A DNA stretch of 64,000 bases from Lysobacteraceae bacterium NML03-0222 (lineage in GTDB: Bacteria > Pseudomonadota > Gammaproteobacteria > Xanthomonadales > Xanthomonadaceae): assembly GCA_002798195.1 (NCBI GenBank), contig NWQM01000016.1:62001-126000 (forward strand), read 5' to 3'. Positions 1 to 8,932 of the stretch are shown one piece after another. The notes beneath the pieces are model-generated. The model saw only the letters and a program-made list of their open reading frames with translations, made no database searches and was not told the origin of the DNA. Position 1 is the first letter of the stretch; each line of letters opens with the position of its first letter. The position numbers and the translations under genes are program-made.

Positions 1-8
1 AACGACTC

Positions 9-40
9 AAACAAAGCCCGCCATATGGCGGGCTTTGTTT
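9..40 (-). terminator. Rho-independent terminator (bidirectional shape)
   Basis: A perfect 14-bp inverted repeat (AAACAAAGCCCGCC at 9-22, its complement at 27-40, loop ATAT) lies just past the stop of the ArsC-like gene. Reading on the minus strand the stem ends in a T-rich stretch (TTTGTTT). The shape is symmetrical, so it could also stop a plus-strand gene that ends left of the window. Confidence 0.75.
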
Positions 41-60
41 ACCTGTGCTGCGTGAGCGGC

Positions 61-408
61 TTAAAGAATTTCCAGTACGCGCTCGGGCGGGCGGCCGATT
101 ACCGCCTTGTCGCCGTTTTCAAAAATCGGGCGTTCGATAAGAATCGGGGCTTCGACCATCGCGGCGATGATGGCTTGCTCATCCAGGGCGGGATTGTCCA
201 GGCCATATGCCTTGTAGGCCTCTTCACCGGTGCGCAGCAGCTGGCGGGCACTTATGCCCAGCTTGCCAAGCAATGCGCGCAGCGTGTCGGCATCCGGTGG
301 GGTATCCAGATAGGCCACCAATTCCGGCTCAATGCCGCGCTCGTGCAGCAAGGCCAATGCCTGACGGGATTTCGAGCAGCGCGGGTTGTGGTAATAGCGC
401 ATGGGCAT
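61..408 (-). CDS. ArsC-family (arsenate reductase-like) protein
   Basis: This 115-residue protein belongs to the ArsC/Spx thioredoxin-fold family (YfgD-like). The start at 408 (MPMRYYHNPRCSKS) places the family cysteine at residue 11 in the NPRCSKSR motif. The later motifs IERPIF and IGRPPE carry the arginines that in ArsC bind the oxyanion. Members near this length are annotated as glutaredoxin-dependent arsenate reductases, but no arsenic-resistance genes lie here, so a general thiol role is equally possible. An in-frame ATG at 462 would overlap the end of infA and add a tail unlike the family, so I reject it. The gene follows infA by 13 bases and ends before a strong hairpin. Confidence 0.85.
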   Translation of the reverse strand: MPMRYYHNPRCSKSRQALALLHERGIEPELVAYLDTPPDADTLRALLGKLGISARQLLRTGEEAYKAYGLDNPALDEQAIIAAMVEAPILIERPIFENGDKAVIGRPPERVLEIL

Positions 409-421
409 GCTGTCCGCAGCT

Positions 422-640
422 TCAGCGGTGGCGGTAGGTAATCCGACCCTTGCTGAGGTCATATGGGGTCATTTCCACCTTGACCCGGTCGCCGGTCAGG
501 ATGCGGATGTAGTTTTTGCGCATGCGCCCGGAGATGTGGGCGATGATTTCGTGGCCGTTTTCGAGTTTGACCCGGAACATGGTGTTGGGGAGGGTTTCGC
601 TGATGGTGCCCTCGAACTCGATGACGTCGTCTTTTGCCAT
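422..640 (-). CDS. infA: Translation initiation factor IF-1
   Basis: The gene encodes 72 residues, the standard IF-1 length, beginning MAKDDVIEFEGTI and containing the S1/OB-fold hallmarks (FRVKLENGHE, HISGRMRKNYIRI, GDRVKVEMTPYDL). IF-1 binds the 30S A site and helps IF-2 and IF-3 in initiation. The upstream gap of 75 bases to aat holds a likely extended -10 promoter, so infA probably has its own start of transcription as well as possible read-through from aat. Placement after aat is common in gammaproteobacteria. Identity is certain. Confidence 0.98.
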   Translation of the reverse strand: MAKDDVIEFEGTISETLPNTMFRVKLENGHEIIAHISGRMRKNYIRILTGDRVKVEMTPYDLSKGRITYRHR

Positions 641-685
641 AAAAAACAGGATAGTGAATGAGCCGCGGCGCGGCGAAAGGGCGCA

Positions 686-694
686 ATTATGCCA
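686..694 (-). promoter_or_regulatory. Possible extended -10 promoter of infA
   Basis: On the minus strand TGG-CATAAT reads as an extended -10 element (TGn plus a 5/6 match to TATAAT) about 45 bases before the infA start. Two TTGACA hexamers lie upstream (702-707 and 714-719), but their spacings to this -10 are 10 and 22 bases, neither ideal. This is inferred from sequence only. Confidence 0.35.
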
Positions 695-715
695 TGCTTT
701 TTGTCAAGCTGCCTG

Positions 716-1444
716 TCAAGCCAGCAGGCTGGCCGGATACGGTTTGAAAATATACCGCCAATGGGGCTCTGGGCCGGGCAGGGCGGTGTACTCGGCCAGT
801 GCCGCCATGAATGCCGGGCGCGTCATGCGGATTCCGCCCAGGCTCAGTAAATGCGGGTTTTCCACCTGGGCATCAATCAGTGGGCAATCATGTTGATGCA
901 AGAATCGCGCCAGTGCCGCCAGCGCGACCTTGGAGCCGCCGGAGCGGCGCGAAAACATCGATTCGGCAAAAAACATCCGGCCAATCATCACGCCATACAG
1001 GCCACCGATGAGTGCCTCATCTTCAAAGACTTCTACAGAATGCGCATGTCCCAGTGCGTGCAGGCGCTGATAGGCAGCCTGGATTTCTGCGGTAATCCAA
1101 GTGCCGTCCTGTCCCACACGCGGGATGTTGGCGCAAAGTTGGATAACCTCGGCAAAGGCCGTGTCGGCGCGCACTTGCCAAGGGCTTTTTCGCAGACTAC
1201 GGCGAAAGCGCGAGGCCAGCCGGAACTCCCCGCTGATGAACACCATGCGCGGCGCGGGCGACCACCAGAGAACCGGCTCACCTTCAGAAAACCACGGAAA
1301 AATCCCTTGCCGGTAGGCCGCAAGCAAGCGTTGCACAGACAGGTCGCCGCCAGCGCAGAGCAGGCCATTGGGCTCGGCAAGCGCCGCTTCCACTGGAGGA
1401 AAGCGCTCGCCGGGCAACTCCTCAAGCCACGGGATGCGAATCAT
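716..1444 (-). CDS. aat: Leucyl/phenylalanyl-tRNA-protein transferase
   Basis: This 242-residue protein transfers Leu or Phe from aminoacyl-tRNA to proteins with N-terminal Arg or Lys, marking them for ClpS/ClpAP (N-degron pathway). Hallmarks are the N-terminal LCAGGDLS, AYRQGIFPWFSEGEP and LWWSPAPRMVF blocks and the GLYGVMIGRMFFAESMFSRRSGGSK core. Length matches the E. coli enzyme closely. It overlaps the upstream DUF445 gene by four bases (ATGA), so the two are probably translationally coupled. Confidence 0.97.
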   Translation of the reverse strand: MIRIPWLEELPGERFPPVEAALAEPNGLLCAGGDLSVQRLLAAYRQGIFPWFSEGEPVLWWSPAPRMVFISGEFRLASRFRRSLRKSPWQVRADTAFAEVIQLCANIPRVGQDGTWITAEIQAAYQRLHALGHAHSVEVFEDEALIGGLYGVMIGRMFFAESMFSRRSGGSKVALAALARFLHQHDCPLIDAQVENPHLLSLGGIRMTRPAFMAALAEYTALPGPEPHWRYIFKPYPASLLA

Positions 1445-2712
1445 AAAAGGCGCAACAAGCCATGCAGTGCCAGCCCGGCGAGGCCACCTATCAGCGTGCC
1501 GTTCAGTCGGATGTATTGCAGGTCACGACCGACGGAAAGCTCGATTTCGCGGCTCATCTTTTCGCTATCCCACGCGTTGACGGTTTGGCGGATATAAGCA
1601 GGAGCAAGCTCGCGGATTTGCCCGGCCAGATGTTCGGCGGCGATGCGGATTTGCGCATTCACTGTTTGCTGCCAGAGTGCATCCTGACGCAGCCGCGCTC
1701 CAAGCCGCGCGGCCTGCTGGCGCAAATAATCCATGCAGCGCGAATCCGGGCTTGCCAAATCTCGATGCAGCCGTTGCCATAGCCGCTGCCATAGCTGGCG
1801 GCTGTAGTCACCCAGCTCCGGGCTTTGCAGCCACTCGTTTTTCCAGGCATCGACGCGGGCACGAAATGCTGCATCATCTTCCAGACGCTGCAGCAGCTGT
1901 GCAGTCTGTTCGGCATAACGCTGTCGCAATGGGTGCTCGGGGGTATTCAATACCGTTTGCATCTCGTCCATCAGTGCCACGGCGAGCTTCTCTGCCAGTT
2001 TCACCCCCAGTTCTTCGGTGTAGTTGAATGCATCGGCAAGTCGGATGAGTTTTGGGTATTCACGCCGTGCCATCTCCACCAGCTTTTCACTGATGAAGGC
2101 GCGTACGGCGGGTTTATCCAGCCAGTCTGAAACTTCACGCAGGGCCGCATTCAATACCCGTTGATGATGACCGCCTTCGCTGAGCAAGCGCATCAGCCGC
2201 GCAGCGCCATGGGAGGCATCCCAGCTGCGCAGTTGCTGCTGCAATACGCTGATCAGCTCCTGCTCAAAGGCGGCTGAATCCAGTGCCTTCAGGGCATCGG
2301 CAAGCCAGTGCTGCATCTGCCGAGCCAATGCTTCAACGCGCGCGGGGGTATCCATGAAACGGCCCAGCTGTAGTGCCGGATTCCAGGTATCCAGCCGTGC
2401 CAGCAATTGCTCGCGGGAGAGAAAATTGTTGACCAGAAAATCGCCCAGGGCATCGGCCAGTCGCGCCTTTTTGCGCGGGATGATGGCGGTATGCGGTATC
2501 GGCAAGCCCAGTGGATGACGAAACAAGGCCACCACCGCAAACCAGTCGGCCAGCGCACCGATGGTGGCCGCTTCGGCAAACGCCCCGACCCAAGCCCAGA
2601 TGCCAGCGCGCCCATTGAGATGCGCAGCGATGAGTAGTGCCACCGACAGCAGCAAGCAGCCCAGTGCGATGGCTTTCATCCGGGCAAGTTGGCGCTGGCG
2701 GTTTTCTCTCAT
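1441..2712 (-). CDS. DUF445 family membrane protein
   Basis: The 423-residue product fits the DUF445 (YjiN-like) family. Two hydrophobic segments at about residues 12-31 and 37-60 precede the conserved block GALADWFAVVALFRHPLG and then IPRKKARLADALGDFLVNNFL, which is the family signature. The long middle is charged and helical, and a last hydrophobic stretch (GTLIGGLAGLALHGLLRLL) forms the C-terminus, so both ends look membrane-bound. Its function is not known. It is followed by aat with a four-base overlap. Confidence 0.85.
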   Translation of the reverse strand: MRENRQRQLARMKAIALGCLLLSVALLIAAHLNGRAGIWAWVGAFAEAATIGALADWFAVVALFRHPLGLPIPHTAIIPRKKARLADALGDFLVNNFLSREQLLARLDTWNPALQLGRFMDTPARVEALARQMQHWLADALKALDSAAFEQELISVLQQQLRSWDASHGAARLMRLLSEGGHHQRVLNAALREVSDWLDKPAVRAFISEKLVEMARREYPKLIRLADAFNYTEELGVKLAEKLAVALMDEMQTVLNTPEHPLRQRYAEQTAQLLQRLEDDAAFRARVDAWKNEWLQSPELGDYSRQLWQRLWQRLHRDLASPDSRCMDYLRQQAARLGARLRQDALWQQTVNAQIRIAAEHLAGQIRELAPAYIRQTVNAWDSEKMSREIELSVGRDLQYIRLNGTLIGGLAGLALHGLLRLL

Positions 2713-2795
2713 GAGCCGGGGCTGGGTTTACAGACGGAACTGCCCGGCAGTTTATGCCATCTGCCTGCAATCAGTTTTGCCCTGTTTTTCGGGCA

Positions 2796-3191
2796 TCACT
2801 CATCATGACGATGGCGGGGCAGGGTATCGGCCAGCATCAGCCAAGGCAGCTGGCGGCTTGTCCAGATGTGATATTGCGGGCTGATGTGTTCGGGGTGGTC
2901 GAGGCTTGCCAAGGTGAAGTCGACAAGTCCCGGTTGCCGGCTGGTGCGAAAGGTCAGGGCGGTGCCACAGTGCGGGCAGAATTCGCGGATGGCCTGCGTG
3001 CTGGAAGCAAAGCGTGCAGGCTGACCACGGGTATAGGCAAACCGGGTTTCATCAATGCTGCCCCAGGCCATCACCGGAGCGCCGCTGGCGCGTTGGCACA
3101 GGCGGCAATGACAAAAACCGGCATCCAGCCAGGGCGGCTGCAGCCGGTAGCGCACTGCGCCACACAGGCAGCCGCCTTCAAGCCTCTGCAT
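2796..3191 (-). CDS. GFA-family (CENP-V/GFA domain) zinc protein
   Basis: This 131-residue protein has the cysteine pattern of the GFA family (named for glutathione-dependent formaldehyde-activating enzyme): C8-x-C10, C27-x-C29-x2-C32 and C72-x2-C75, all zinc ligands. The motif GGCLCGAVRY at the start is typical. Most members have no proven substrate, and the formaldehyde-glutathione assignment should not be transferred without test. It starts 6 bases after trxB, so it is likely co-transcribed with it. That pairing suggests a thiol or redox role, but this is inference. Confidence 0.85.
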   Translation of the reverse strand: MQRLEGGCLCGAVRYRLQPPWLDAGFCHCRLCQRASGAPVMAWGSIDETRFAYTRGQPARFASSTQAIREFCPHCGTALTFRTSRQPGLVDFTLASLDHPEHISPQYHIWTSRQLPWLMLADTLPRHRHDE

Positions 3192-3197
3192 CGGCCT

Positions 3198-4157
3198 TTA
3201 GCCTTGCGATTCCAGCCAGCGTTCGGCATCCAGGGCCGCCATGCAGCCGAAGCCGGCGCTGGTGATGGCTTGGCGATAGTGCTGGTCAGCCACGTCACCG
3301 GCGGCGAATACGCCTTCCACCGAGGTCATGGTCGCCATGCCTTCAAGACCCGAGCGGATGGTCAGATAGCCGTGATTCATCGCCAGCTGGCCATCAAAAA
3401 TCTGCGTATTGGGGTGATGGCCGATGGCGACGAACATGCCGTGCACGGCGATTTCCTGGGTGCTGCCGTCCTGGGTGGATTTCAGGCGCAGATGAGTTAC
3501 GCCGGCCTCATCGCCCAGCACTTCATCGACTTGGTGATGCCAGATGGGCACGATTTTGCCGGCCTCGACCTTGGCAAACAGTTTGTCCTGCATGATTTTT
3601 TCTGCGCGCAGGGTGTCGCGGCGGTGTACCAGATACACCTTGCTGGCGAGGTTCGACAAGTACAGCGCTTCTTCCACTGCGGTATTGCCGCCGCCGATGA
3701 CGGCGACTTCTTTTTCGCGGTAGAAGAAGCCATCGCAGGTAGCGCAGGCGGATACGCCACGGCCTTTGAAGTGTTCTTCGCTGTCCAATCCCAGGTATTT
3801 GGCAGTGGCGCCCGTGGCGATAATCAGTGCATCGCAGCTGTATTCAGCCGCATCGCCAATCAGCCGGAAGGGGCGCTGTGACAGGTCAGCGGTATGAATT
3901 TGGTCAATCACCACCTGGGTATCGAAGCGCTCGGCATGTGCCTGCATGCGCTCCATCAGCGCTGGCCCCATCAGGCCGTGGGCATCGCCCGGCCAGTTGT
4001 CCACTTCCGTGGTGGTCATCAACTGGCCGCCGATGGCCATGCCGGTAATGACCACGGGTTTGAGGTTGGCGCGTGCGGCATATACGGCTGCTGTCCAGCC
4101 GGCAGGGCCAGAGCCGAGGATGATAAGGCGGTGATGTTGAGGGGCGGAACTGGACAT
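3198..4157 (-). CDS. trxB: Thioredoxin-disulfide reductase
   Basis: This 319-residue flavoenzyme reduces thioredoxin with NADPH. The FAD-binding GSGPAG sits at residues 15-20, the redox-active pair is C138-A-T-C141 followed by DG, and the NADPH-binding GGGNTA is at 155-160. A second FAD motif near the C-terminus (GVFAAGDVADQHYRQAITSAGFGCMAA, residues in the last 40) is intact. It is divergent from ftsK across 161 bases and is followed closely by the GFA-family gene. Confidence 0.97.
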   Translation of the reverse strand: MSSSAPQHHRLIILGSGPAGWTAAVYAARANLKPVVITGMAIGGQLMTTTEVDNWPGDAHGLMGPALMERMQAHAERFDTQVVIDQIHTADLSQRPFRLIGDAAEYSCDALIIATGATAKYLGLDSEEHFKGRGVSACATCDGFFYREKEVAVIGGGNTAVEEALYLSNLASKVYLVHRRDTLRAEKIMQDKLFAKVEAGKIVPIWHHQVDEVLGDEAGVTHLRLKSTQDGSTQEIAVHGMFVAIGHHPNTQIFDGQLAMNHGYLTIRSGLEGMATMTSVEGVFAAGDVADQHYRQAITSAGFGCMAALDAERWLESQG

Positions 4158-4318
4158 GAGGGCTATACTTTCGTAGTGGGTAAGGACAGGAACAAGCCGC
4201 TAAGTGTAGCGCTGCCGCCGGGTTGTAATTGCCAGCCTGCTTGCTTGCAATGCGTGGAAAAGTGATAAATCATTCGCAATCAATACATTACGTCAATCTT
4301 TTCAGGTAAAGCCCCACG

Positions 4319-6685
4319 GTGGAACAAGAAGCCCAAGAACCTCGCCGCCGCAAGGCATCAAGAGCATCCCGAGCTGAAAAGGCTGCTGCAACGCCGGGTA
4401 CTGGCAGGCAGAAGATGCTGCGCGACCTGCTGATGATTGCCATTGCGCCCTTGCTGCTTTATCTGCTGGCCACCTTGCTGACCTATTCGCCGGATGACCC
4501 GGGGTTTTCCCGCTCCGGTAGCGTGACCGGGACATTGAACAATGTCGGCGGCCATGCCGGTGCTTGGCTTGCCGATGCGCTGATCAGCCTGTGCGGTTAT
4601 GCCGCTTTCCTGTTGCCGCCACTACTTGGGGTGGTCGCATGGATTGCGCTGTTCAAGATGGATGCCGACGGTGATGGCGATGCCGACCTTGGACCTGCAC
4701 TGCGCTTGGTGGGCATTTTCAGTTTTTTCATCGCCACTGTCGGACTTTTGCAACTGCGTATCGGCGCCGTTGAAAACTTTTCCGGTGGTGCTGGCGGCTT
4801 TTTGGGGCTTTTGGTCGGCAATTCGTTGCACACACTGTTTGGCCCGCTGGGCAGCAACTTGTTTCTGGTGACTTTGTGGATGATTGCCATCACGCTGGCA
4901 ACCGGGCTGTCCTGGTTTGCGGTGATGGACTGGATTGGTGCGCAGGTATTGAAGCTGCCCGAGCGTTTGCGTCGCGGTCAGCAGCAGGCCAGCCAGTGGC
5001 AGGAAGCCCGCAGCCTGAAAGAAGAACGCAGTGAGGCGCGGCGTGAAGACAGCCAGCGCCGCGCTCGCCGTGAGCCGGTACATATCGAGCCGGCCCCAGC
5101 GCCGGTGGTGGAAAAAAGCGAGCGCGCCAAGCGCGACCAACAAATTCCGCTGTTTACCGGCGGCGTGCCGGGTGAACTGCCGCCCTTGGCGCTGCTGGAT
5201 GACCCCAAGCCCCAGCCCAAGGGCTATGACGAGAAAACTCTGGAAGCGTTGAGCCGGCAGATCGAGTTCAAGCTCAAGGATTTCCGCATTGACACCCAGG
5301 TAGTAGGCGCCTATCCGGGGCCGGTGATTACCCGCTTTGAAATCGAGCCCGCGCCTGGGGTCAAGGTCAGCCAGATTTCCTCGCTGGACAAGGACATCGC
5401 CCGCGGCCTCAGCGTCAAGTCGGTGCGCGTGGTGGACGTGATTCCCGGCAAGTCGGTCATCGGCCTTGAAATCCCCAATACCAGCCGCGAGATGATTTAT
5501 CTCTCCGAGCTTTTGCGCTCGCGTGAATATGACAAATCCGCAAGCCCGTTGACCCTGGCGCTGGGCAAGGACATTGCCGGGCGGCCGACGGTGGCCGATC
5601 TTGCGCGCATGCCGCATTTGCTGGTGGCCGGTACCACCGGATCGGGCAAGTCGGTGGCGGTCAATGCCATGGTGTTGTCGCTGCTGTTCAAGGCCAGCCC
5701 GAAAGAAGTCCGCATGCTGATGATTGACCCGAAGATGTTGGAGCTTTCGGTGTATCAGGGCATTCCGCATCTGCTGGCGCCGGTGGTGACCGACATGAAA
5801 GAAGCCGCCAACGGCCTGCGCTGGTGCGTGGCGGAAATGGAGCGCCGCTACAAGTTGATGAGTGCGGTCGGCGTGCGCAATCTGGCCGGCTTCAACAAAA
5901 AGGTCAAAGACGCGGCCGATGCCGGACAGCCGATTCTCGACCCGCTGTTCCGTCCCAGCGGTGCGCCCGATGAAGCGCCGCAGCCGCTGGAGCCGCTGCC
6001 CTATATCGTGGTGTTCATCGACGAATTTGCCGACATGATGATGATTGTCGGCAAGAAGGTGGAAGAATTGATTGCCCGTCTGGCGCAGAAAGCGCGTGCG
6101 GCCGGGATGCACCTGATTCTGGCCACCCAGCGTCCTTCGGTGGATGTCATCACCGGGCTTATCAAAGCCAATATTCCCACCCGTATTGCTTTTCAGGTGT
6201 CCAGCAAAATCGACAGCCGCACCATTTTGGACCAGTCCGGTGCGGAAACCCTGCTGGGGCATGGCGATATGCTGTATATGCCACCGGGCACTTCAATGCC
6301 CGAGCGCGTGCATGGCGCCTTCGTCAGCGATGATGAAGTGCATCGCGTGGTCGAGCACCTCAAGGCCGGGGCAGGGGAGCCGGACTATATCGAGGGCGTG
6401 CTGGAAGAAGTGCAGACCTTGCACGATGGCAGCATGGTGGGCGCGACCGGCCTGCCGGAGTCGCCGCAGTCGGCCGGGGACGAATCCGACCCGCTGTTTG
6501 ACGAGGCGGTGAAGCTGGTGACCGAAACCCGGCGTGCGTCCATCTCTTTCGTGCAGCAGCGCCTGCGGATTGGCTATAACCGCTCCGCCCGTCTGGTGGA
6601 AGCCATGGAAGCAGCTGGCGTGGTCTCTGCCCCGGAACATAATGGCAACCGCACGGTGTTGGCACCGCCACCGCCCCGGGATTGA
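4319..6685 (+). CDS. ftsK: DNA translocase FtsK
   Basis: The 788-residue protein has four predicted membrane spans in the first 200 residues (about 36-58, 86-113, 129-149, 180-200), a charged linker to about 300, and a RecA-like motor with Walker A GTTGSGKS at 438-445 and Walker B VVFIDEF at 564-570. The C-terminal winged-helix gamma domain (about 725-785) would read polar KOPS sequences and activate XerCD. Its role is chromosome-dimer resolution and septal DNA pumping. The start is GTG at 4319; the next ATG (4415) would remove the basic N-terminal leader before the first span. The linker is short compared with E. coli FtsK. Confidence 0.97.
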   Translation: MEQEAQEPRRRKASRASRAEKAAATPGTGRQKMLRDLLMIAIAPLLLYLLATLLTYSPDDPGFSRSGSVTGTLNNVGGHAGAWLADALISLCGYAAFLLPPLLGVVAWIALFKMDADGDGDADLGPALRLVGIFSFFIATVGLLQLRIGAVENFSGGAGGFLGLLVGNSLHTLFGPLGSNLFLVTLWMIAITLATGLSWFAVMDWIGAQVLKLPERLRRGQQQASQWQEARSLKEERSEARREDSQRRARREPVHIEPAPAPVVEKSERAKRDQQIPLFTGGVPGELPPLALLDDPKPQPKGYDEKTLEALSRQIEFKLKDFRIDTQVVGAYPGPVITRFEIEPAPGVKVSQISSLDKDIARGLSVKSVRVVDVIPGKSVIGLEIPNTSREMIYLSELLRSREYDKSASPLTLALGKDIAGRPTVADLARMPHLLVAGTTGSGKSVAVNAMVLSLLFKASPKEVRMLMIDPKMLELSVYQGIPHLLAPVVTDMKEAANGLRWCVAEMERRYKLMSAVGVRNLAGFNKKVKDAADAGQPILDPLFRPSGAPDEAPQPLEPLPYIVVFIDEFADMMMIVGKKVEELIARLAQKARAAGMHLILATQRPSVDVITGLIKANIPTRIAFQVSSKIDSRTILDQSGAETLLGHGDMLYMPPGTSMPERVHGAFVSDDEVHRVVEHLKAGAGEPDYIEGVLEEVQTLHDGSMVGATGLPESPQSAGDESDPLFDEAVKLVTETRRASISFVQQRLRIGYNRSARLVEAMEAAGVVSAPEHNGNRTVLAPPPPRD

Positions 6686-6755
6686 GCCTCGCACTCTCAA
6701 CCCTCCATTCATCCTGTCTGCCGCAGACTGATGCCCCCTGCAACGGAGCACCGCC

Positions 6756-7376
6756 ATGAAAAAGCGTTTTTCCATCTTCGCCATCGCCCTCATATGCGCC
6801 AGCGGCTCGGCACTGGCCGGGGCGCGGGATGCGCTCAATGCCTTCAGTCACGGCCTGCGCACCCTGGATGGCGGCTTTGTGCAAGAGGTGTATGACAACA
6901 AGGGTGGGCTGAAAGAGTCCTCGGCGGGCAAGGTGTCGATGTCGGCGCCCAACCTGTTCCGCTGGCAGTATGTGCGTCCCTATCAGCAGCTGATTGTGGC
7001 TGATGGTCAAACCGTCTGGATTTACGAGCCGGATTTGCAGCAGGTCAGCCGCCGCCCGCAGGGGGTGGAAGAAGCCTCCAGCCCACTGACGGCGTTGATT
7101 GACCCGGCCAAGCTCGACCGCGATTTTGTGGTCATGGAGGAGCCTGATGCCGGGCAGATGCAGTGGTTGGCGCTGACCCCGAAGCAAGGGACGGATTCAA
7201 GTTTCGAAAAAGCACGGCTGGGCTTCAATCAGCGTGGCCTGGCACAGGTGGAAATCACCGATGCCCTGGGGCAGCGCACGGTGATGCGCTTTGGCACCTG
7301 GAAGCGCAATGGCCGTCTTCCGGCTGGCAGCTTCCGTTTCACACCGCCCAAAGGGGTGGATGTCATTGGCCAATAA
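6756..7376 (+). CDS. lolA: Outer-membrane lipoprotein carrier protein LolA
   Basis: A 206-residue periplasmic chaperone that carries lipoproteins from LolCDE to LolB. A signal peptide (MKKRFSIFAIALI...SALA, cut after residue 21) precedes the family body with ALNAFSHGLRTLDGGFVQ, SMSAPNLFRWQYVRPYQQL and VADGQTVWIYEPDLQQV. It lies 70 bases after ftsK and 9 bases before rarA, the usual ftsK-lolA-rarA order. An ACGGAG ribosome site precedes the ATG. Confidence 0.95.
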   Translation: MKKRFSIFAIALICASGSALAGARDALNAFSHGLRTLDGGFVQEVYDNKGGLKESSAGKVSMSAPNLFRWQYVRPYQQLIVADGQTVWIYEPDLQQVSRRPQGVEEASSPLTALIDPAKLDRDFVVMEEPDAGQMQWLALTPKQGTDSSFEKARLGFNQRGLAQVEITDALGQRTVMRFGTWKRNGRLPAGSFRFTPPKGVDVIGQ

Positions 7377-7385
7377 GCGCTTGGC

Positions 7386-8735
7386 ATGAAGCAGCGCAGT
7401 CCCCAGAGCGACTTGCTCGCCGGCAGCGACCATCGCCTCTCGCCGCTTGCCGAGCGCATGCGCCCGGGCACGCTGGATGAGATGGTCGGCCAGCCACGCC
7501 TTCTGGCCTCCGGCAGCGCCCTGCGCCGCGCAGTGGAAAGCGGCCATCTGCACTCGATGATTCTCTGGGGGCCGCCCGGCTGCGGCAAAACCACGCTGGC
7601 GCTGCTGCTGGCGCAGTATGCCCGAGCCGAATTCGTGGCGATTTCCGCGGTGATGTCTGGCCTGCCGGAAGTCCGCAAGGTATTGGGTGAGGCCGAGCGC
7701 CGCTTTCAGGCTGGACAGCGCACGGTGCTGTTCGTGGATGAAGTGCACCGCTTCAACAAAGTGCAGCAGGATGCTTTTTTGCCGCATATCGAGCAAGGCA
7801 GTGTGCTGTTTGTCGGCGCCACTACCGAGAACCCCTCGTTCGAGCTCAATTCTGCCTTGCTCTCGCGCTGCCGCGTGCATGTGCTGGAGGCCGTTTCCCC
7901 GGCAGAAATCGAGCGCGCCCTGCGCCGTGCGCTGCAAGATGGCGAACGCGGCTTGGGCGGGCAGGGCGTGGTGATTGCCGATGCCCATTTGCAGGCCATT
8001 GCCACTGCTGCCGATGGCGATGTGCGCCGCGCCCTGACCTTGCTTGAAATCGCCGCAGAACTGGCCTCTGAGGGCATCGTCGGCGATACGCTGCTCGAAC
8101 AAGTGCTGGCCGACCGCAGCCGCCGTTTCGACAAGGGCGGCGATGCCTTCTACGACCAGATCAGCGCCCTGCACAAATCGGTGCGCAGCTCCAACCCCGA
8201 TGCCGCACTGTATTGGTTCGCCCGCATGATTGATGGCGGTTGCGACCCGGTTTATCTCGCCCGGCGCCTGACCCGCATGGCGGTGGAAGACATCGGCCTT
8301 GCCGACCCGCGGGCACTGGCGATGGCCACCGAAGCCTGGGATGCCTACGACCGCCTTGGCAGCCCCGAGGGCGAACTGGCACTGGCGCAGGTGGTGATTT
8401 ATCTGGCCAGCTGCGCCAAATCCAATGCCGCCTATATCGCTTGGAAAGCAGCATTGCGCGATGTGCGCGAATACGGCAGCCAGGAAGTGCCGCTGCATAT
8501 CCGCAATGCCCCGACCCGGTTGATGAAGGAACTGGGGTATGGCAAGGATTACCAGTACGACCACGATGTTGATGGCGGCGTAGCGCTTGAGCAAACCGGC
8601 TTCCCTGATGCCATGGGCGAGCGCGTGTATTACCAGCCGGTACCGCGGGGCTTGGAAATCAGGCTCAAGGAAAAACTTGACGCATTGCGCAGCGCCCGCG
8701 AAGCAGCAAGAAAAAGCAGCGCAACAACTGTCTGA
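7386..8735 (+). CDS. rarA: Replication-associated recombination protein A (AAA+ ATPase)
   Basis: The 449-residue protein (also called MgsA) is a clamp-loader-like AAA+ ATPase acting at stalled forks with SSB and RecA. Walker A is GPPGCGKT at 62-69, Walker B is FVDEVHRF (Asp118-Glu119), and the RarA C-terminal part contains QISALHKSVRSSNPDAALYW and GRD-type family blocks. The C-terminal region (about 250-430) is the tetramerisation domain. It begins 9 bases after lolA and is probably in the same transcript. Confidence 0.95.
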   Translation: MKQRSPQSDLLAGSDHRLSPLAERMRPGTLDEMVGQPRLLASGSALRRAVESGHLHSMILWGPPGCGKTTLALLLAQYARAEFVAISAVMSGLPEVRKVLGEAERRFQAGQRTVLFVDEVHRFNKVQQDAFLPHIEQGSVLFVGATTENPSFELNSALLSRCRVHVLEAVSPAEIERALRRALQDGERGLGGQGVVIADAHLQAIATAADGDVRRALTLLEIAAELASEGIVGDTLLEQVLADRSRRFDKGGDAFYDQISALHKSVRSSNPDAALYWFARMIDGGCDPVYLARRLTRMAVEDIGLADPRALAMATEAWDAYDRLGSPEGELALAQVVIYLASCAKSNAAYIAWKAALRDVREYGSQEVPLHIRNAPTRLMKELGYGKDYQYDHDVDGGVALEQTGFPDAMGERVYYQPVPRGLEIRLKEKLDALRSAREAARKSSATTV

Positions 8736-8774
8736 AGCGGCCCAAAAGCTGGCCGAGACTACATGCAATTTTTA

Positions 8775-8790
8775 CATAATAGAAATTATG
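8775..8790. promoter_or_regulatory. AT-rich inverted repeat upstream of the vWA operon
   Basis: CATAAT-AGAA-ATTATG forms a perfect 6-bp inverted repeat in an AT-rich patch that contrasts with the surrounding DNA. It lies 143 bases before the chosen vWA start, in the 197-base gap after rarA. It could be an operator or contain a -10 hexamer (CATAAT). The remainder of the gap (8736-8932) shows no clear terminator. Confidence 0.35.
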
Positions 8791-8932
8791 CGAAGTGGTG
8801 GAGTTGCTTCCCAAGGCTGCCTTCTGGCTGCTTGGCTTGCCATACACATGTTTGTTCGATACGGCTTTGGGCGTTAACCCCATTTCTGGATATCAGCCGT
8901 TTGTCATGACATCCCCTCAAACGGAGTCTGTC

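Noticed and set aside
4158..4318. Promoter for ftsK in the trxB-ftsK gap
   Set aside because: Best candidate (TTGCTT with GATAAA 17 bases later) matches consensus too poorly to list.
4622..6262. Minus-strand open frame of 546 codons inside ftsK
   Set aside because: Shadow of ftsK with histidine- and glutamine-rich nonsense composition.
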